NCBI RefSeq assembly: GCF_963678635.1
Contig: NC_087071.1
Span: 37,534,438-37,594,437, forward strand
DNA: 60,000 nucleotides
Origin: Symsagittifera roscoffensis
Lineage: Eukaryota; Xenacoelomorpha; Acoela; Convolutidae
Reading direction: 5' to 3'
The position numbers and the translations under genes are program-made. Below the pieces are notes generated by a model, which had not been told where the DNA came from, did not search any database, and saw nothing but the letters and a program-made list of their open reading frames with translations. Shown in pieces: positions 10,781 to 23,548 of this stretch. Each line of letters begins with the position of its first letter. The stretch's first letter is position 1.

Positions 10781-11718
10781 GATTGGTCAAATTAATCCCC
10801 AGACGACTCATTATTCGATACAACATAATTGTAACGGTGCAAATTTCCAGGTTATACAATTTTTTTTTTGAAAAATTTCTGAAACCAGCTAAAGAGCAGC
10901 CGAAATTAGGCGTTTTGGCCTTATAGCCAACTTAGGCGCAGTCTGGCCATAGTTTTTGCTTAATATTGGACCAAGCAAAGGGTTTGCTTGGTTAAAAATC
11001 CAAAAATCCGAAATATTTTCCCACTCGGCATTGCTTTCAAGAATTTTTTAGAGTTTTTTTTAAATCTTTTAAAAACTCTGAAATAATTCTGGTTAAACTA
11101 AGTTGAAATCAAGCATATAAAATCATAAAAGGGAGTTTTAATGGTTATTAATTATATAATAAATTAGTATAAACTCTAGAAGGATAAACTTTAGGCTTCA
11201 GTGACTCAAAGGTACAATGAAACTGTAACCAAAGCTATGAACTTTTTGACAAGTTTTTCACAAACTGGAGAGATTGAATTTCGTTTTGAAGATCTGCAGT
11301 TTGACGACAAGTATTTTAGTTTAGATTTGCCAGACACAAAGATAAATGACAAAAAATTTTTGATTAGTCCATTTTGGAAAAAGTTTGCATGCGAAGCATA
11401 AATTGTATCGATGCTGTCAAAAAGAAAAGGAGGCTTTTAAAATTTAAATCCCTTCTGTCAAAATTTTTGCTCTACATAAGCAAGGTGAAGTGTCCAAGAG
11501 AAGAAGCCACCCAATCCCCCCAACATCACTAACAAACAGCACAAATTGCAGTTACGCCTTGAAAAGGGTACTAAACATTTGAAAGATGAATATATAATTT
11601 CTAAAAAATGATTTTCTAAATCTGCTCTCACCCGGTTGGATTTTTTTTTGAAAGTAACTCCATTCAGCTACTCCATTTTAGCAACGAAGTCAACCTTACG
11701 TTCGGCTCTAAAAGTTAA
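10781..11718. repeat. dispersed repeat, copy 1 of a 0.94 kb block
   Basis: Nearly collinear with 13480-14421. Both begin GATTGGTCAAATTAATCCCC and end TTCGG(C/A)TCTAAAAGTTAA. A short open frame at 11201-11401 (TQRYNETVTKAMNFLTSF, then EIEFRFEDLQFDDKYF) is partly preserved in the second copy before a stop. I do not recognise the peptide. A more diverged relative lies at 20211-20945. Confidence 0.75.
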
Positions 11719-12213
11719 TATCAACAGTTTTGCACAAAATTATGTACAAAAAAAACTTTGTATGAGGCTAGAATTTTTTTTTTAAATTTGCATGTTTATC
11801 TTAGCATATGAAAACACACACACAAAAGAAAGCTGTTTTGTTGATTAAAAAAAAACACTTAATTGTGAGTTTGGATTTTTTGGGTGGAAAACTGGACTAT
11901 CAAACTGTACTACCTGATAAACACAAAATGTCAATTTTTGCAATAACTGAGCTCAGAATCAGGTATGCAAACAACATCTGGATTAGAAAACCTTACCTCA
12001 CGCTGGTTTTTTTTTTCTATGGAAAAATACATTTTGTACACTTTTCTTACAAGAAATTGTATACTAGGCATTTTTCATAGCCAAAGTTGTTTTCATGCAA
12101 CCAATTTTCCCACCATTATGTTTTGTTTGAGATAAACTAATCTTAAAAAATTATGGAAAAAAATTCGATTAAAAAAAAACTTGTCATAAAAAATTTCTTC
12201 CGTGAAAAACTTA
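11719..12213. other. AT-rich DNA, nothing recognised
   Basis: T/A homopolymers and weak similarity to the GCTTATCATAC-type subterminal motif near 12000-12080. No supportable gene. Confidence 0.5.
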
Positions 12214-12219
12214 TTACGA

Positions 12220-12470
12220 CCATTTTTCCATAGGTTGGATTAGAAAATTGTAAATTAGGCTTTTTTCTTGTCCAGGAGGGCAGGCGGTGGCTGTTGATAT
12301 CTTTTGATTTATGCAGTTCCAGAGGTCAATAGTTTCTATGCCACCTCGTACTGCAACTGCACGGTCTAACCTATTTTCCCTGTTTGTTACTTGCAACGGT
12401 ATGGTGGTAGTTTGAGAGATCAGCAAGCTTCGAGACGAGGCCGAATTTTTGGGTGAAGACGAGTTAATTA
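12220..12470 (-). pseudogene. possible LINE reverse-transcriptase C-terminal scrap
   Basis: A patch of distinctly higher GC than its surroundings is open on the - strand for about 80 codons. It reads LISQTTTIPLQVTNRENRL and then AVAVRGGIETIDLWNCINQ. The arrangement (IP..., basic stretch, RG..., LWN near the end) resembles the last 60 residues of many animal non-LTR retrotransposon ORF2 proteins, which end in YRGP..LWN. No RT core is present nearby. The call rests on pattern memory only. Confidence 0.3.
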
Positions 12471-13130
12471 GCTCGATTTCTTTTGCAGATATATTGGATA
12501 GTAAAAAAAATTGTCAGAAAAACTCGGCCCTCCAAACCAATCTGATTGAAAAATTGTTTAAATTTTTGTAAAAGTTATATAATATAGAAATTTTAACTAT
12601 AGAAGTAGGAGTGCGACTCAGCAAACAAAATGTCTACAACTTTTATTATTTTTTTATAAGTTATTCGGAACATTGAGCAAATTTGAACTTTAATACGTAA
12701 GTGGAGGTTCATTTGGATGTCTATCACAAGAAAAATTTCACAGGAAAATTCAGGAAGAATGTAAAATAATAGAATTTCAACGCAGCTGGAACAAGGTTAG
12801 AAAATATTTTTTAATCATTGTTCTCGATGCGTTCAAGTTTTAACATATTCTTGGTTTTTTAAAATTAGATCCTTCAGTTGATAGACGCTGAAATGAAGCT
12901 CCAGTTAGAGTAACGAAGCTCCAGTTAGATTATTAAACCGAATAATATTCAACAAAATGCAAAAATTTCGATAGAAAAAAAAATATTTAAAACCTGCAAG
13001 TGACAGTTATTACATAATTTCAGCATGTAAAGAGGTTTTCTGATATCAATCACGTTTTAAAATTTTTAAAGGTCCAATTAACTTTCCAAATCGGATGCAA
13101 GTTTATCAAAAAAGGTTGAAGGAAAAACTT
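12471..13130. other. AT-rich DNA, nothing recognised
   Basis: No ORF with coding character, no RNA gene and no clear repeat boundary seen. Confidence 0.5.
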
Positions 13131-14421
13131 ATTGTTAACAAAATTTTCAACCTGCCATCATAAAGTTCTGGTTGTTGAAATGTTACTTATTTTGCATTTT
13201 TTCTCTAACTTATGTGCATTTTGAAGGTGTTTGATTTCATGTTGAAATTTAAACGTTAATAATATCTGAGAGGCGGATTGTTTCAAGCTTAAAATTGCAT
13301 AAAATTGAAATGAGACAGGCTATTTGGCCAATGTTCACCCTTAAACAATTCAAATTTATTATGATTCGATTTTGGCGGTCCAAAGCTCATAGTTCATTGC
13401 ACGAAGGTAACGCCATTTATTTCTGTGGTTATGATTACCCCAGAGTTAAAATTGTAAGAATTTCCAAATGCAGCAAGATGATTGGTCAAATTAATCCCCA
13501 GACGACTCATTATTCGATACAACATAATGGTAACGATGCAAATAACCAGGTTAAACAAAAATGTCTGGAACCAGCTTAAGAGCAGCCGGAATTAGGCGCT
13601 TTGGCCTCATAACCAGCTTAGGCGCAGTCTGGCCATAGTTTTTGCTTAACGTTGCACCAAGTAAAGAGTTTGTCAGACTCAACAAAGTTTTTTTTAATTA
13701 AAAATCCCAAAACCCGAAATTTTTTCCCACTCAGCATTGCTTTCAAGAAATACTTAGAGTTTTTTTTAATTCAGTTAAAATTTCTGAAAAAATTCTATTT
13801 AAATAAAGTTGTAAGAAAGCATATAAAATCACAAAAGGCAGTTGTAATGGTTTTTAATTAAATAATAATTAAGTATAAACTCTAGAAGGATAAACTTTAG
13901 GCTTTAGGGACTCAAAGGTACAATGAAACTGTAACGAAAGTTATGAACTTTTTGACAAGTTTTTCACAAGCTGGAGAAATTGAATTTCGTTTTGAAGATC
14001 TGCAGTTTAAGGATAAATATTTTAGTTCAAATTTGCCAAACACAAAGTAAAATGACAAAATATTTTTTGATGAGTCCATTTTGGAAAAAGTTTGCATGCG
14101 AAGCATAAATTGTATCGATGCTGTCAAAAAAAAGAAGGCTTTTTAAATTTAAATCCCTTCTGTCCAAATTTTTGCTCTACATAAGCAAGGTGAAGTGTCC
14201 AAGAGAAGTAGCCAGCCAATCCCCCCAACATCACTAACAAACAGCATAAATTGCAGTTACGCCTTGAAAAGGGTACAAAACATTTGAAAGATGAATATAT
14301 GCATTTTAAAAAAAGATTTTCCAAATCTGCTCTCACCCGGTTGTTTTTTTTTCAAAAGAACTCTATTTAGCTACTCCCTTTTAGCAACGAAGTCAGCCTT
14401 ACGTTCGGATCTAAAAGTTAA
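13130..14421. repeat. dispersed repeat, longer copy 2
   Basis: The part from 13480 matches 10781-11718. The preceding 350 bp instead match 19890-20210 (shared AACCTGCCAT(C/T)ATAAAGTT, GCACTTTGAAG-like, and TTCAAA(T/G)G(C/T)AGCAA(G/A)ATG blocks). The full unit is therefore at least 1.3 kb and the first copy is truncated. The unit includes the hairpin-motif relative near 13578-13640. Confidence 0.65.
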
Positions 14422-17400
14422 ATGGCCATTAAAATTAGCTTTTGATTACAAACAAAATTTTCAAGCTCATTCGCTTAAAAAACTTTTTCAGGAGTATCAA
14501 AAAATAGGAAGCCACTGACTTTTTCGAATGAGAAAACTTTACTTATCGTTAGTTTTTTATTTTCGTCACAGAAACATAAACACCCACCACTTTTTTGCAC
14601 TACTTCTTGGTCGAAGTTTAGCTTTTTATTGCATAAATTTTCCAGATCAGCTCTCTTGTTTTTTCTTACTCATTTCTTTTCTGCTCCAAGAAACTGCACA
14701 TTTGATTTTATTGTTGATACCAGGACGTTTATGGTATGGTAGATTTTTTTTCAAAAGAGCAGAAAGATATTTTCCAATTCATGTACTTACTATTAAATTA
14801 TTTTTAAAAAAATCGTTACCAGAATCAATAATTATAGGAATGAGATTTGATCCAGACCCTGTTCTTTTGTTTTTTCTATCAAAGGAATGAAACTTTGTTT
14901 TAATTAGAACACAAAGTTATCGTTGGAAAAAAATACCTTGAATGAACATAGGAAAAATTAAATGATTTCAAAACCTCCATTAATTTGATTTAGTTTTCTT
15001 AAACTGTCAACAATTGACAATTTTTCTAAGAATCAGGAATATAATCGGGCGGTTGAGTTTTTTTTATAAACAAAACTTGGCATCTTAGAAAAAATTTCGA
15101 AAAAAACTTTAGCAGAAAAAGAGCAAAACTAAAAAAATTCTACAACGTCGGGGTTGCACGCAAGGTTGCTCCTTTTTAGTTGTATCTAGTCGAGGTTTTG
15201 ACAATTCTCTGTGTAAAGAAAACCGCAAAAAAATCGCATGACAATATAAAATTTAAAAAAAAATAATGCAAGGCTTAATTCAGAAACAATTTTTCAGGCA
15301 TAGGTCAATTTCTCAGACAGAAATTATATCCCAATTACAACAATTTGTACGCGTACTTATGGAAATAATGCCAACTTATATAGTTTATTTCTGTCTGAAA
15401 TAATTTATGTATATCTTCGTTTATCACAATAAATTGTAAAGTTAAAAGCACTCACGACAAAAAATGGTCTTCAAGTGTGAAAAGAATGGGTTACAAATAG
15501 ATCAAAATCAAAAAGCCTATGTATAATCATCAAGTTTGTTAACTAAGAATTTTTCGATTATGTAGAAAAAAATTTATCAAACAATAAAATTAACCTATCT
15601 TAATTGCAAGAATTCTCAAGGGCCAGAATGCTAGAATGCTCAAGGGACAGATTCAGAATGCTCAAGGGCACCAATATTTATCCAAAACACAAAAAATCAA
15701 ATTGGCTCCTTTGATCCATTTTTGCATGTAGTTTTGAACTTTTGCTGAAGTGAAACATAATCTTTGTTTCAAAAACAAACTTTTAATTTTGTGATTTAAA
15801 TTTTGCCAAAAATCCTCATCATCTAAGTTTGGTAAAGGTTTTTTGTTCAGACGAGCTTTGGATATTAAAAAATTAACATTAACATTTTGTCTATCAGAAT
15901 AATTATAAACGCTCTATCAGCTCAAATGTAAAGATGGTAAAAAAAACTTTTAACCGGCAAATTTTAGTAATCTTTCTAGTAATCTTAAAAACAATCTTAA
16001 AATAAAAGTTGATAAAATTTAAATGAGACAGACTATTTGGCCGAGGGAATCTCCTTAACAATTCAATTTTTAGGTGGATTTGAACTTAAATTCAGATTCT
16101 AAATTCAAATTTAAATCAAAATCAAATTTTAATTTTAAATAAGAACAAGTGCTGTTTCGCTTTATTTTTTGAAAATAGTTTTTTTTTTCAAATGCGAAAC
16201 TATTGTAATTAATTGTTTGCTTAACTTAGATTAAAAGGTTCAGATTTTTCAGAAAAATTTACAAATTTAATATTTTATTTGAATAAGTCGACATTTTTAA
16301 TAGTTATATTTATCCGATGTTTTACGCATCTCTCTGAGAAGTGCAAAAATTTGATTAGAAAAATTGATTGAAATGACGCATGACCTACCTTGGGAACAAA
16401 TTTGCATTGACACTTTTTTTCCAGTCATAAACCAACAACGCCTGAACTTTGAAAATTGCACTGAAAAATTTTCTAAAACCGCCCGTGCAATTCATTTATG
16501 ATTGTGTAAGATTTTCGCGATGAACCGTTTAGTTAAAGCCAAAATGTTGCATTGTTTTTGGTCAAAAAAATGTGATCGGAATATGTTAGCATCAGTTTCT
16601 CAATTGTAAGAAACTGTGTATAGTTTTACGGCTTAACATGCAATTACTCAATTGTGTACCAGAACTTTTTTGATTTAAAGCGCTACTTTTGAGCGTTAGA
16701 CTTGCTTGACGTCACAAAATTTGGCAACATTTGGATTTCAACAACACTAAATATCAAAGAAAAACTAGGAATACTCTTGAAAATGATTCAAATTTGCATG
16801 CAATTTTGATTTTTCCACATTTTTCAGACAAATAAGTTGTCTCAAAAACCAGCTTTTGGACAGCAAAAGTTTTCAAACAGATCACTTCAAACTTGACCTT
16901 CATGGTGCTAGAGTTTTTGTTCCAGAAATAAATATCAATATACTCTTGATCTTCTTTGTTTATTCATTTTCAAATAACAAAAGTTGAACTTGTAGGATCA
17001 AAAATTAAAAATTAACAAGTGCAATCACAAAATTCTAAAGTTTATACAAAAAGCTAATTTTGCAATGTTCTGGAAAAATTTATTCGTGCATTGAAGTTTT
17101 ATATATGATGATGAAAACGTAACGCGATTATTCAATGGGTTGGGTTATCACACACTCGAAGTTATTGAAAAATCAGAGAAGGCAGGCTCACTAGTCAAAT
17201 AATTCCCTAATATATTTTAAATTCTGATACGATTTGATGTTGACCGTCCATTCTTTGTCAGAAAAAAATCAATCGAAACATAATCAAGACCAGCTAAACA
17301 GCAGTCAAAACTCGGGGCTTTGCCCTCATGTACGAGCAGTCCTGCAAGAGTTATTGCTAGCTGTTGGAAAAATCGAAGCTTTTGTAAAAGTCGATAATGA

Positions 17401-17480
17401 TTTTCAAAATGAAATAAATCTTAATAGCCGAAAAAAAGTTTAAGGCATTATTGAACCCTCCGAGAGAAAAGAAAATTTCC
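14422..17480. other. AT-rich DNA with scattered relics of the same dispersed repeats
   Basis: An open stretch at 14528-14890 is Phe/Leu-rich and explained by T-rich composition. At 16021-16080 a fragment (GAGACAGACTATTTGGCC) matches 13311-13335. At 17295-17350 the hairpin motif family occurs in reverse (GGGGCTTTGCCCTC). No gene is supportable. Confidence 0.5.
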
Positions 17481-17499
17481 CAGAGAGTATTTTTTATTT

Positions 17500-20010
17500 A
17501 AAACTTTTATTGTTTAATTTAAACAGAGTCAAACTCATATGGTATCAATTGGTAATCTTTAAATAGTTAATTTCCTAAGATGCAAAAATATAGTATTTGC
17601 CAAATATTTCACTTTTTCTTCAAAAAGTGAGAGACTTATCTATTCAAAAGACTGCTTTTAAGATTAATTATATTTTTAAACATCCTTTTGATGAAACCAT
17701 TTAAAAACTATTGCCCGCAAAACTTAATCTTTCAGATGAAATTTATGTCCAAAATTTCTTGAAAACGTCGAAATTGCTTGGAAATTTCTATCACGTAGAA
17801 ATTATTGCTATTTTTCTCAAATTCTGTTCTTGCATTTATCAATGTATGGAAAAATGAAATTACAAAAATATTTAATTGAAACTGTCGAATAATCTGAATC
17901 TAAAACCTTAAAAAGAAAATTTTTTATTACGAGCACGATAAACAAAAATTTTCAAACAAACTTTGCTGCAAATAATAGCGCCAATTTGGTACATTTTTTC
18001 TAAAAACTTTAAAAAGATCAATTTTATTTTATTGTAAGTGTGTTAGATTTGTTGCAAAAATAAGTTTTTACATCAATTGGGGTGTTTTTTAATTATAAAA
18101 ACCACCGCAAATTGATCTGCTCATTTTCATTGGATTAGGTTTCAACTCTTGCTCTAATTTAAAAAAATCATTTTACTTACAACCATGAAGGTACTTAATC
18201 AATTATATATTTGCTACTTAAGAAAGAAAAAAATTTGTTTCAAAGAAAAAATGTGTTAAATTAATTAATAAATAATAAATAAATAAGCAAATACTATCAT
18301 CAGAATGTTTTATCTTACTGAGTTATAACCTAAACAGACAAAGTAATAGTTCAAACTTAGTTTAATAATAAACTTTATCTCTAAATTTTGAGAAATTTAA
18401 TTGTTCATAAAGAGTATTTTTAATTAGGTTTGTTTTGACACCTTTTTGGACGATCAATTGAGTGAAATTCCGTCGTCAAAACCTGCAATTACGAAAATTG
18501 ATTTTTTGCATTCATTATCTACAAAAATTTATGCTGAAAAATTTTTAAGAATCAGATTTGAAAACGTTTGCACGCAAAAATTAAATTTTCAGATAGAATT
18601 TTTGTCTCGAAATTGTTTTAAACATCAAAACTACATCAGAATTTCTGTGAAATAGACAATATTTTTAAATTTTTCTGTCGGTCCAATCTTTTGCAATTCT
18701 GGGTGTATAAATATTGATGACCAATTAAGAAAAAAAAATCGTAAACAAGCGAATGACTAAATCAAAGAGCTTAGAAGAAAAAATGTTTGTCCAACCAAAA
18801 AATCAAAAAAAAGTTCATTTAGAATGAAATTAAAACTTTTTGGCTACTACTGTATCGCCAATTTGATACAGTTTGTCTAAAAAATAGGATTTTTTTGACA
18901 CAAAAAACTGAAACAGATCGAAATTATGTTACCTTTTTATTTGTTTGATTTAATGTTAATTTATCAATTGAGGTGCATTTTTTTAATGAAAGCCTATTTG
19001 AATGGTAAACTGTTCATTTGGGGCCGATTATTTTTCAATGCTGCTTTTTCTCCAAATTCTATAACCATCAAATATTAACTGTCAATATACCTATTCAATT
19101 AATTTTTGCTTTGTTGAAATAAATAAACGTTGAATTCAAAGAAACAAAAATTTAGATGAAACAAACTGAGAGAAAGCGCATAAATTCATAGAATTTTTAA
19201 TTTTCAAAATTGTGAGATCAAAGTATTTTTATTGGTTAGAGTTTATGTCTTTACTGAGTTATATTCTTAACAGACATTTGTTGGTTTTATCTCGTTCAAG
19301 TTTATAGTTCAACAAAGAATTAACAAGACTGCCTTCAACAAGACTGCTTTGAAAAGCAAGATTTTTTTGACATCACTTTTTGCTAATATTTAAGCTAAAA
19401 TATTTTTTTTGCGAATCCATTTTGAAAAGGTTTGCAAGCAAAGCCTAATTTTTCAAATGGAGCTTTTGTCTCAAAAATGTTTAAAACATCAAATTTCAAA
19501 AAAAGTTCTGTCAAGTATCAAAAAAATTTTGAAAAATTTTTCAGTCTGTGTAAATCTTTGCATTTCTCGGTGTATGAAGAATTGAAAAAAAAGTATTTGA
19601 TAAAATCAATAAAAAAAAGCAAATGAACTAAACCAAAAAACATTTTGCAGAAAATTTTTTTATCTGACAAGAAAACATTTTGGCTGTACAATTTGCCTAG
19701 ACAGCCGGGTTTTCCACTCAAAAAAATCCAAATACATCAAAATAATTTTATTCTGCTAGTTATTTGATTTGTTGTTCCAAAAAAAACTAATTATATCAGT
19801 TTTTTGTACAAAAAACTGGATATTGAACCACTATCATTTGATTTTTTGAACGCTTAAGTTTATAAAAACTTCTTACACTCAAGAAAAGAAACTAACCTGC
19901 CATTATAAAGTTATAGGGTTTTTAAAATAAGTGTTGTTGCATTGTCTCGTCAATTTTAAGCGCACTTTGAAGATTTCATATATGTTGCCAAAAACTTAGC
20001 GCAATTTCTT
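17500..20010. repeat. diverged tandem array, unit about 860 bp, about three copies
   Basis: Two anchors recur at regular spacing. A block like GCAAAACTTAAT(C/T)TTTCAGATG lies near 17717, 18570 and 19440. A block like GCCAATTTG(G/A)TACA lies near 17985, 18852 and (as ACAATTTGCC) 19687. Spacing is 840-870 bp in each case. Between the anchors, ATTTTTGTCTC(A/G)AAA(T/A)TGTTTAAAACATCAAA is shared by units 2 and 3. The copies are old and interrupted by indels. Weaker relatives may continue to 22500. Open stretches inside (18446-18655) are not conserved between units. Confidence 0.55.
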
Positions 20011-20945
20011 TCTGTGACGGGTTCTACCTTCAAAATTTCCTAAAACTCAGGTTAATTAGCCAAGGCTACCCCCTTAACGACTCAACTTTTGATTAGATTT
20101 GTATTTGATGGTTCAAAGTTCTTCGTTTAACGCAAAAATGTAACGCTTTTTTTACCTGTGGTGAAATTTATCCCACACTCAGAACTGTTTAAATTCAAAT
20201 GTAGCAAAATGATTGGTCAAAATATTTTGCATACGATTCAAGTTCTGGTATGGTTTAACTTTGACAGTGCAAAGTCTTGATTTAATCAACAACTTTTACA
20301 AAAAAAAGAATCGGACCCGTTAAGAAGCAGTTAGAATTCGGGGATACGAGCATTCTGCCACAGTGTTTGCAAATGCTGGGCAATTTGGAAAAATTTTAAA
20401 TATTCTCATGAATATAACTCTCAAATGCTGATAAAAAAATTCCAAAAAGCATTGCCTTCAAGTTATAAAAAGACCTAACTTTTGGTTGGATATCATACAA
20501 AAATAACAGGGTTTTATTCAGGTTATTGTAGAATCCAGGGACTTTTTTGCTCCAGTTTCTAACAATTCTTTTCAAACAAATTTTACGTTTCCAACGTAAT
20601 TAATTTTTTTACTAGGATTAGGTGAACAGGTTAAATTTTAGAATGAAAAAAAAACAAGTTTTATCTGAAATAAATCGACAAAAAACATATGGAACCAAAC
20701 AAGTGAGTTGTAATGGTTGATAGTTTTACCCTCTATTGGTAACTGTCCTAGGAGACATACAAAACATATGATAACTTTAGGCTTTTACCTCTAATTCTGA
20801 GGGACTCAAACGTTCAAACAGGCTGGGGTTAAAATTGAGAGCCTTTTTGAAACGATGTTTAGCTGAAAACAGTGAAATTCGTGTTTAAGATCTGCAGTTA
20901 TACGATTATAAACTTCGCACAAATTTTTCAAACACAGCCATTATT
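20011..20945. repeat. dispersed repeat, diverged copy 3
   Basis: Collinear with 13300-14050. It shares GATTGGTCAAA at 20211, the GCATTGCCTTCAAG region, GAGGGACTCAAA, GTGAAATTCGTGTTTAAGATCTGCAGTT and CAAATTTTTCAAACACA. The short frame open in the 11.2 kb copy is closed here by several stops. Confidence 0.6.
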
Positions 20946-21100
20946 CCAATTAAAACCTTATCGAAATCTTTGAAATCTCTCGTAGTAACGACAGTTTCGC
21001 AAGCAGCCTCGTTTATTAAGACCTTCCTGAATTTTGATCTGTTCATTTTCTGTTAAGTTCAAAGGAACCTATTTAACTGAGGTTTTGCTATCTTAAAATA

Positions 21101-21270
21101 AACAAGACTGCTCGTATCAGGGTAAGCCCTGAATGTCCCGACTGTCTTTTAAGGTTTATCGAGCACGTTTATGGTCGAAAGTGGCTAGTTAAAAAGTCGA
21201 AATTTGTCTGAAGAAAAAAACCCACTCGAGCACAAATCTTCCGTTACTTTCGTATCGAAAGTCAGAACAA
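21101..21270 (+). mobile_element. short copy of the hairpin-ended repeat family
   Basis: The left end is AACAAGACTGCTCGTATCAG and the right end is ACTTTCGTATCGAAAGTCAGAACAA. Compared with the 531 bp copy at 43060-43590, the middle is deleted but both ends are retained. Both ends can form small hairpins (CAGGG..CCCTG on the left, ACTTTCG-TAT-CGAAAGT on the right). Confidence 0.7.
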
Positions 21271-22369
21271 TAAATGTTTAAATCAGAGAAATAAATGTGT
21301 CTGTAAATTAATGAAAGAAAGCACAGACTATCACAATCACATAATGGGTTTTCATTGGTAGGAAGTTTCTCTCTAACTGAGCGACACTCTTAAGAGACAA
21401 TTTTTTAGTTAAAATAAAAATTTGGCTGGGTTTCAAGACGAAAACATTTCTTATTTTATATATTTTTCTCTCTCCAAACTTTTCCACTTCTCGTCGTATG
21501 ACCAATTGAGAAATATCAGATGAGACAATGAATCGAAAACAACAAATGATCTCTATCAGAAAGTTTTTGCAGACAAAATGTCGTTCAACACTTCATTTAG
21601 CAAACTTGAAAGAAAGTTTTCTTGAAACTACAGTTAACGTCAATGTGATAGTGTTCTTCTCAAAAACCGGCTTTTGAAAAAAGAAAGATTTTTTTCATAT
21701 AGAACAACAAAATTCAATTTGTTCACTTTGTTGTTCCAAAGTAAATAAAAAAATGGGTTGGTTTTTTTCTTCATACCAATTTTAAAGACAAAGTAATATT
21801 TTTATATAATGAAAAATATTTGAACTCCTTGATTTCAAATTCAAAAAACAATAACCTACAATTACAAGACTTTAGGGGTTTAAAAAGGCTGAACTTGAAC
21901 GATTCCGCACTAATTCATGCGAATTTTAGTGAATCAAACAACTTTTAAATAAAATATAATCGAGTTAGGGAATTGTCGCACTTCGTAGCTTTGCCTTCAT
22001 GTACAAACAGTCTCGCCACACATATTGCTTACTGATGAAAAAAATCGACACTTTTCCTTGCTCCAAAGTAAACCAATGCCTTTATTGCTCCAATTTCTAA
22101 ATTTTCAGTCTGAAACTTTGTTTAAAATCATCGATTTACTTACGCAAATACTTGTTTGCTATGTTAAAAAGATTATTTTTTAATACAAAAAAACTGTGTC
22201 TGAAACGAATTAAAAGAAGAATATGGTATAATGCGACGGAGTTTTCTTTGTTAATCTCACTATCTTCAATGAGTTATACTCCTTAGAAACAAATATATAC
22301 AGTGTTGACTTAGTTTAACTGTTTAAAAACAATCAAATGTTTTGAAGCTTGAGAACTTGAAAGACTGTT
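21271..22369. other. AT-rich DNA with faint repeat relics
   Basis: A reverse-orientation relic of the hairpin family lies at about 21970-22025 (TTTGCCTTCATGTACAAACAGTC). Otherwise no gene or sharp boundary is visible. Confidence 0.45.
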
Positions 22370-22640
22370 TTCTCAACATGGGTTAAGATTAGACAAAAAG
22401 CAAAAGGAACAAAAATGCTTCAATTTTCAACCGAATTAATATGTTGCATTTTTTTCTTTCAAAAGTTTCAATCCAACTTGCTAAATCTAAGCTGAATCTT
22501 CCGAGTTAATTGATAGAAAATTATTTCAACGAAGCCCCTTAAACAGGACAACAAATTTTTAGAGGGGTGGAACTTTCAAACATCTGTATAAGAGCATAAG
22601 TTTTTTGTTGACAGCCAAAAAGGGTCATTTTTAATTTAAA
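22370..22640. repeat. diverged third copy of the 22.8 kb inverted-repeat arm
   Basis: Blocks GGGTTAAGATTAGACAAAAA, TTCAACCGAATTAATATG and CATCTGTATAAGAG correspond to 22850-23090 in the same orientation as the left arm, with much divergence. Confidence 0.45.
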
Positions 22641-22769
22641 AACTTTAAAAGATTTTCCTAGAAACTTCAAACGTCCTACGCAAACTACTAGAAAATTTAC
22701 CCTGGAGGTTGATGCGTATATATAATAATTAGATAAAAGTTGGATAAGACATAAAAAATTAACAGCGGA

Positions 22770-23520
22770 TTCTGCTACAGTGCTGATTTAAATTATCCGG
22801 ATAAAATGAACAAAACTTGAACTTTCATACACGTTTTTCCCAAATTGGGTTAGACAAAAAATGAAGACAATAAAAAATTGCTTAGAATTTCATCAGAATT
22901 ACTATGGTGCAATTTATTCTCCAAAATTCTCAACCAATATTTTACCCCAAAAATGGCTCATTTTGGCTTTTTCCCATTAACCAAAAATTACGCTGAAACT
23001 GCTCTGTTAATTGCTCAGTATTCTATATCACAAAAAGCATCTTACACAGCCCATTAAAGTTCTAGAAGAGTTTTATCTCCAAACACCTGTAAAAGAGGAA
23101 ATTTTTTTGCTTTTTAGTCAACAAATGTGATTTTTTTGTGATTTTTACTATAAAAATCCCAAAAGGTTTGCTTAAAATCAGATTTTAAGCAATTTACTTA
23201 AATTTGTGGAGATTTAAATTTTCTGTAACTTTGTTGGGCTGGGTAATGAGAGGCTTCTTGTGACATAGCTTACTCATCTATTAACAAAGCAGTTTCAGCG
23301 TAATTTTTGATTAAGGGAAAATGAGCCATTTTTGGGGTAAAATATCGGTTGAGAATTTCCCAGATAAAATTGCATCATACTCATTCTGATGACATTCTAA
23401 GCAATTTTCATTATCTTCGATTTTTGTCTAATCTCAACCCAAATTTTAAAAAATGCGTTTGAAAATTCAAAATTTATTCGTTTTAAATCAGCACTGTACT
23501 TTGAGCACTTACTGCATGCA
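22770..23520. repeat. large inverted repeat, arms about 340 bp, spacer about 50 bp
   Basis: The left arm 22770-23100 and right arm 23150-23520 are reverse complements with long matching runs. Examples are ACAGTGCTGATTTAAA, GAAAATTGCTTAGAAT(T/G)TCATCAGAAT, TTCTCAACC(A/G)ATATTTTACCCC and AAAAATTACGCTGAAACTGC. Transcripts across it would form a long hairpin. No protein is evident. It could be the ends of a foldback transposon that has lost its interior. Confidence 0.75.
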
Positions 23521-23548
23521 AAGTTGAATTTTACAATAACTTGAGTCA

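Noticed and set aside
14528-14890. 120-codon Phe/Leu-rich ORF
   Set aside because: Explained by T-rich DNA. No motif or splice context.
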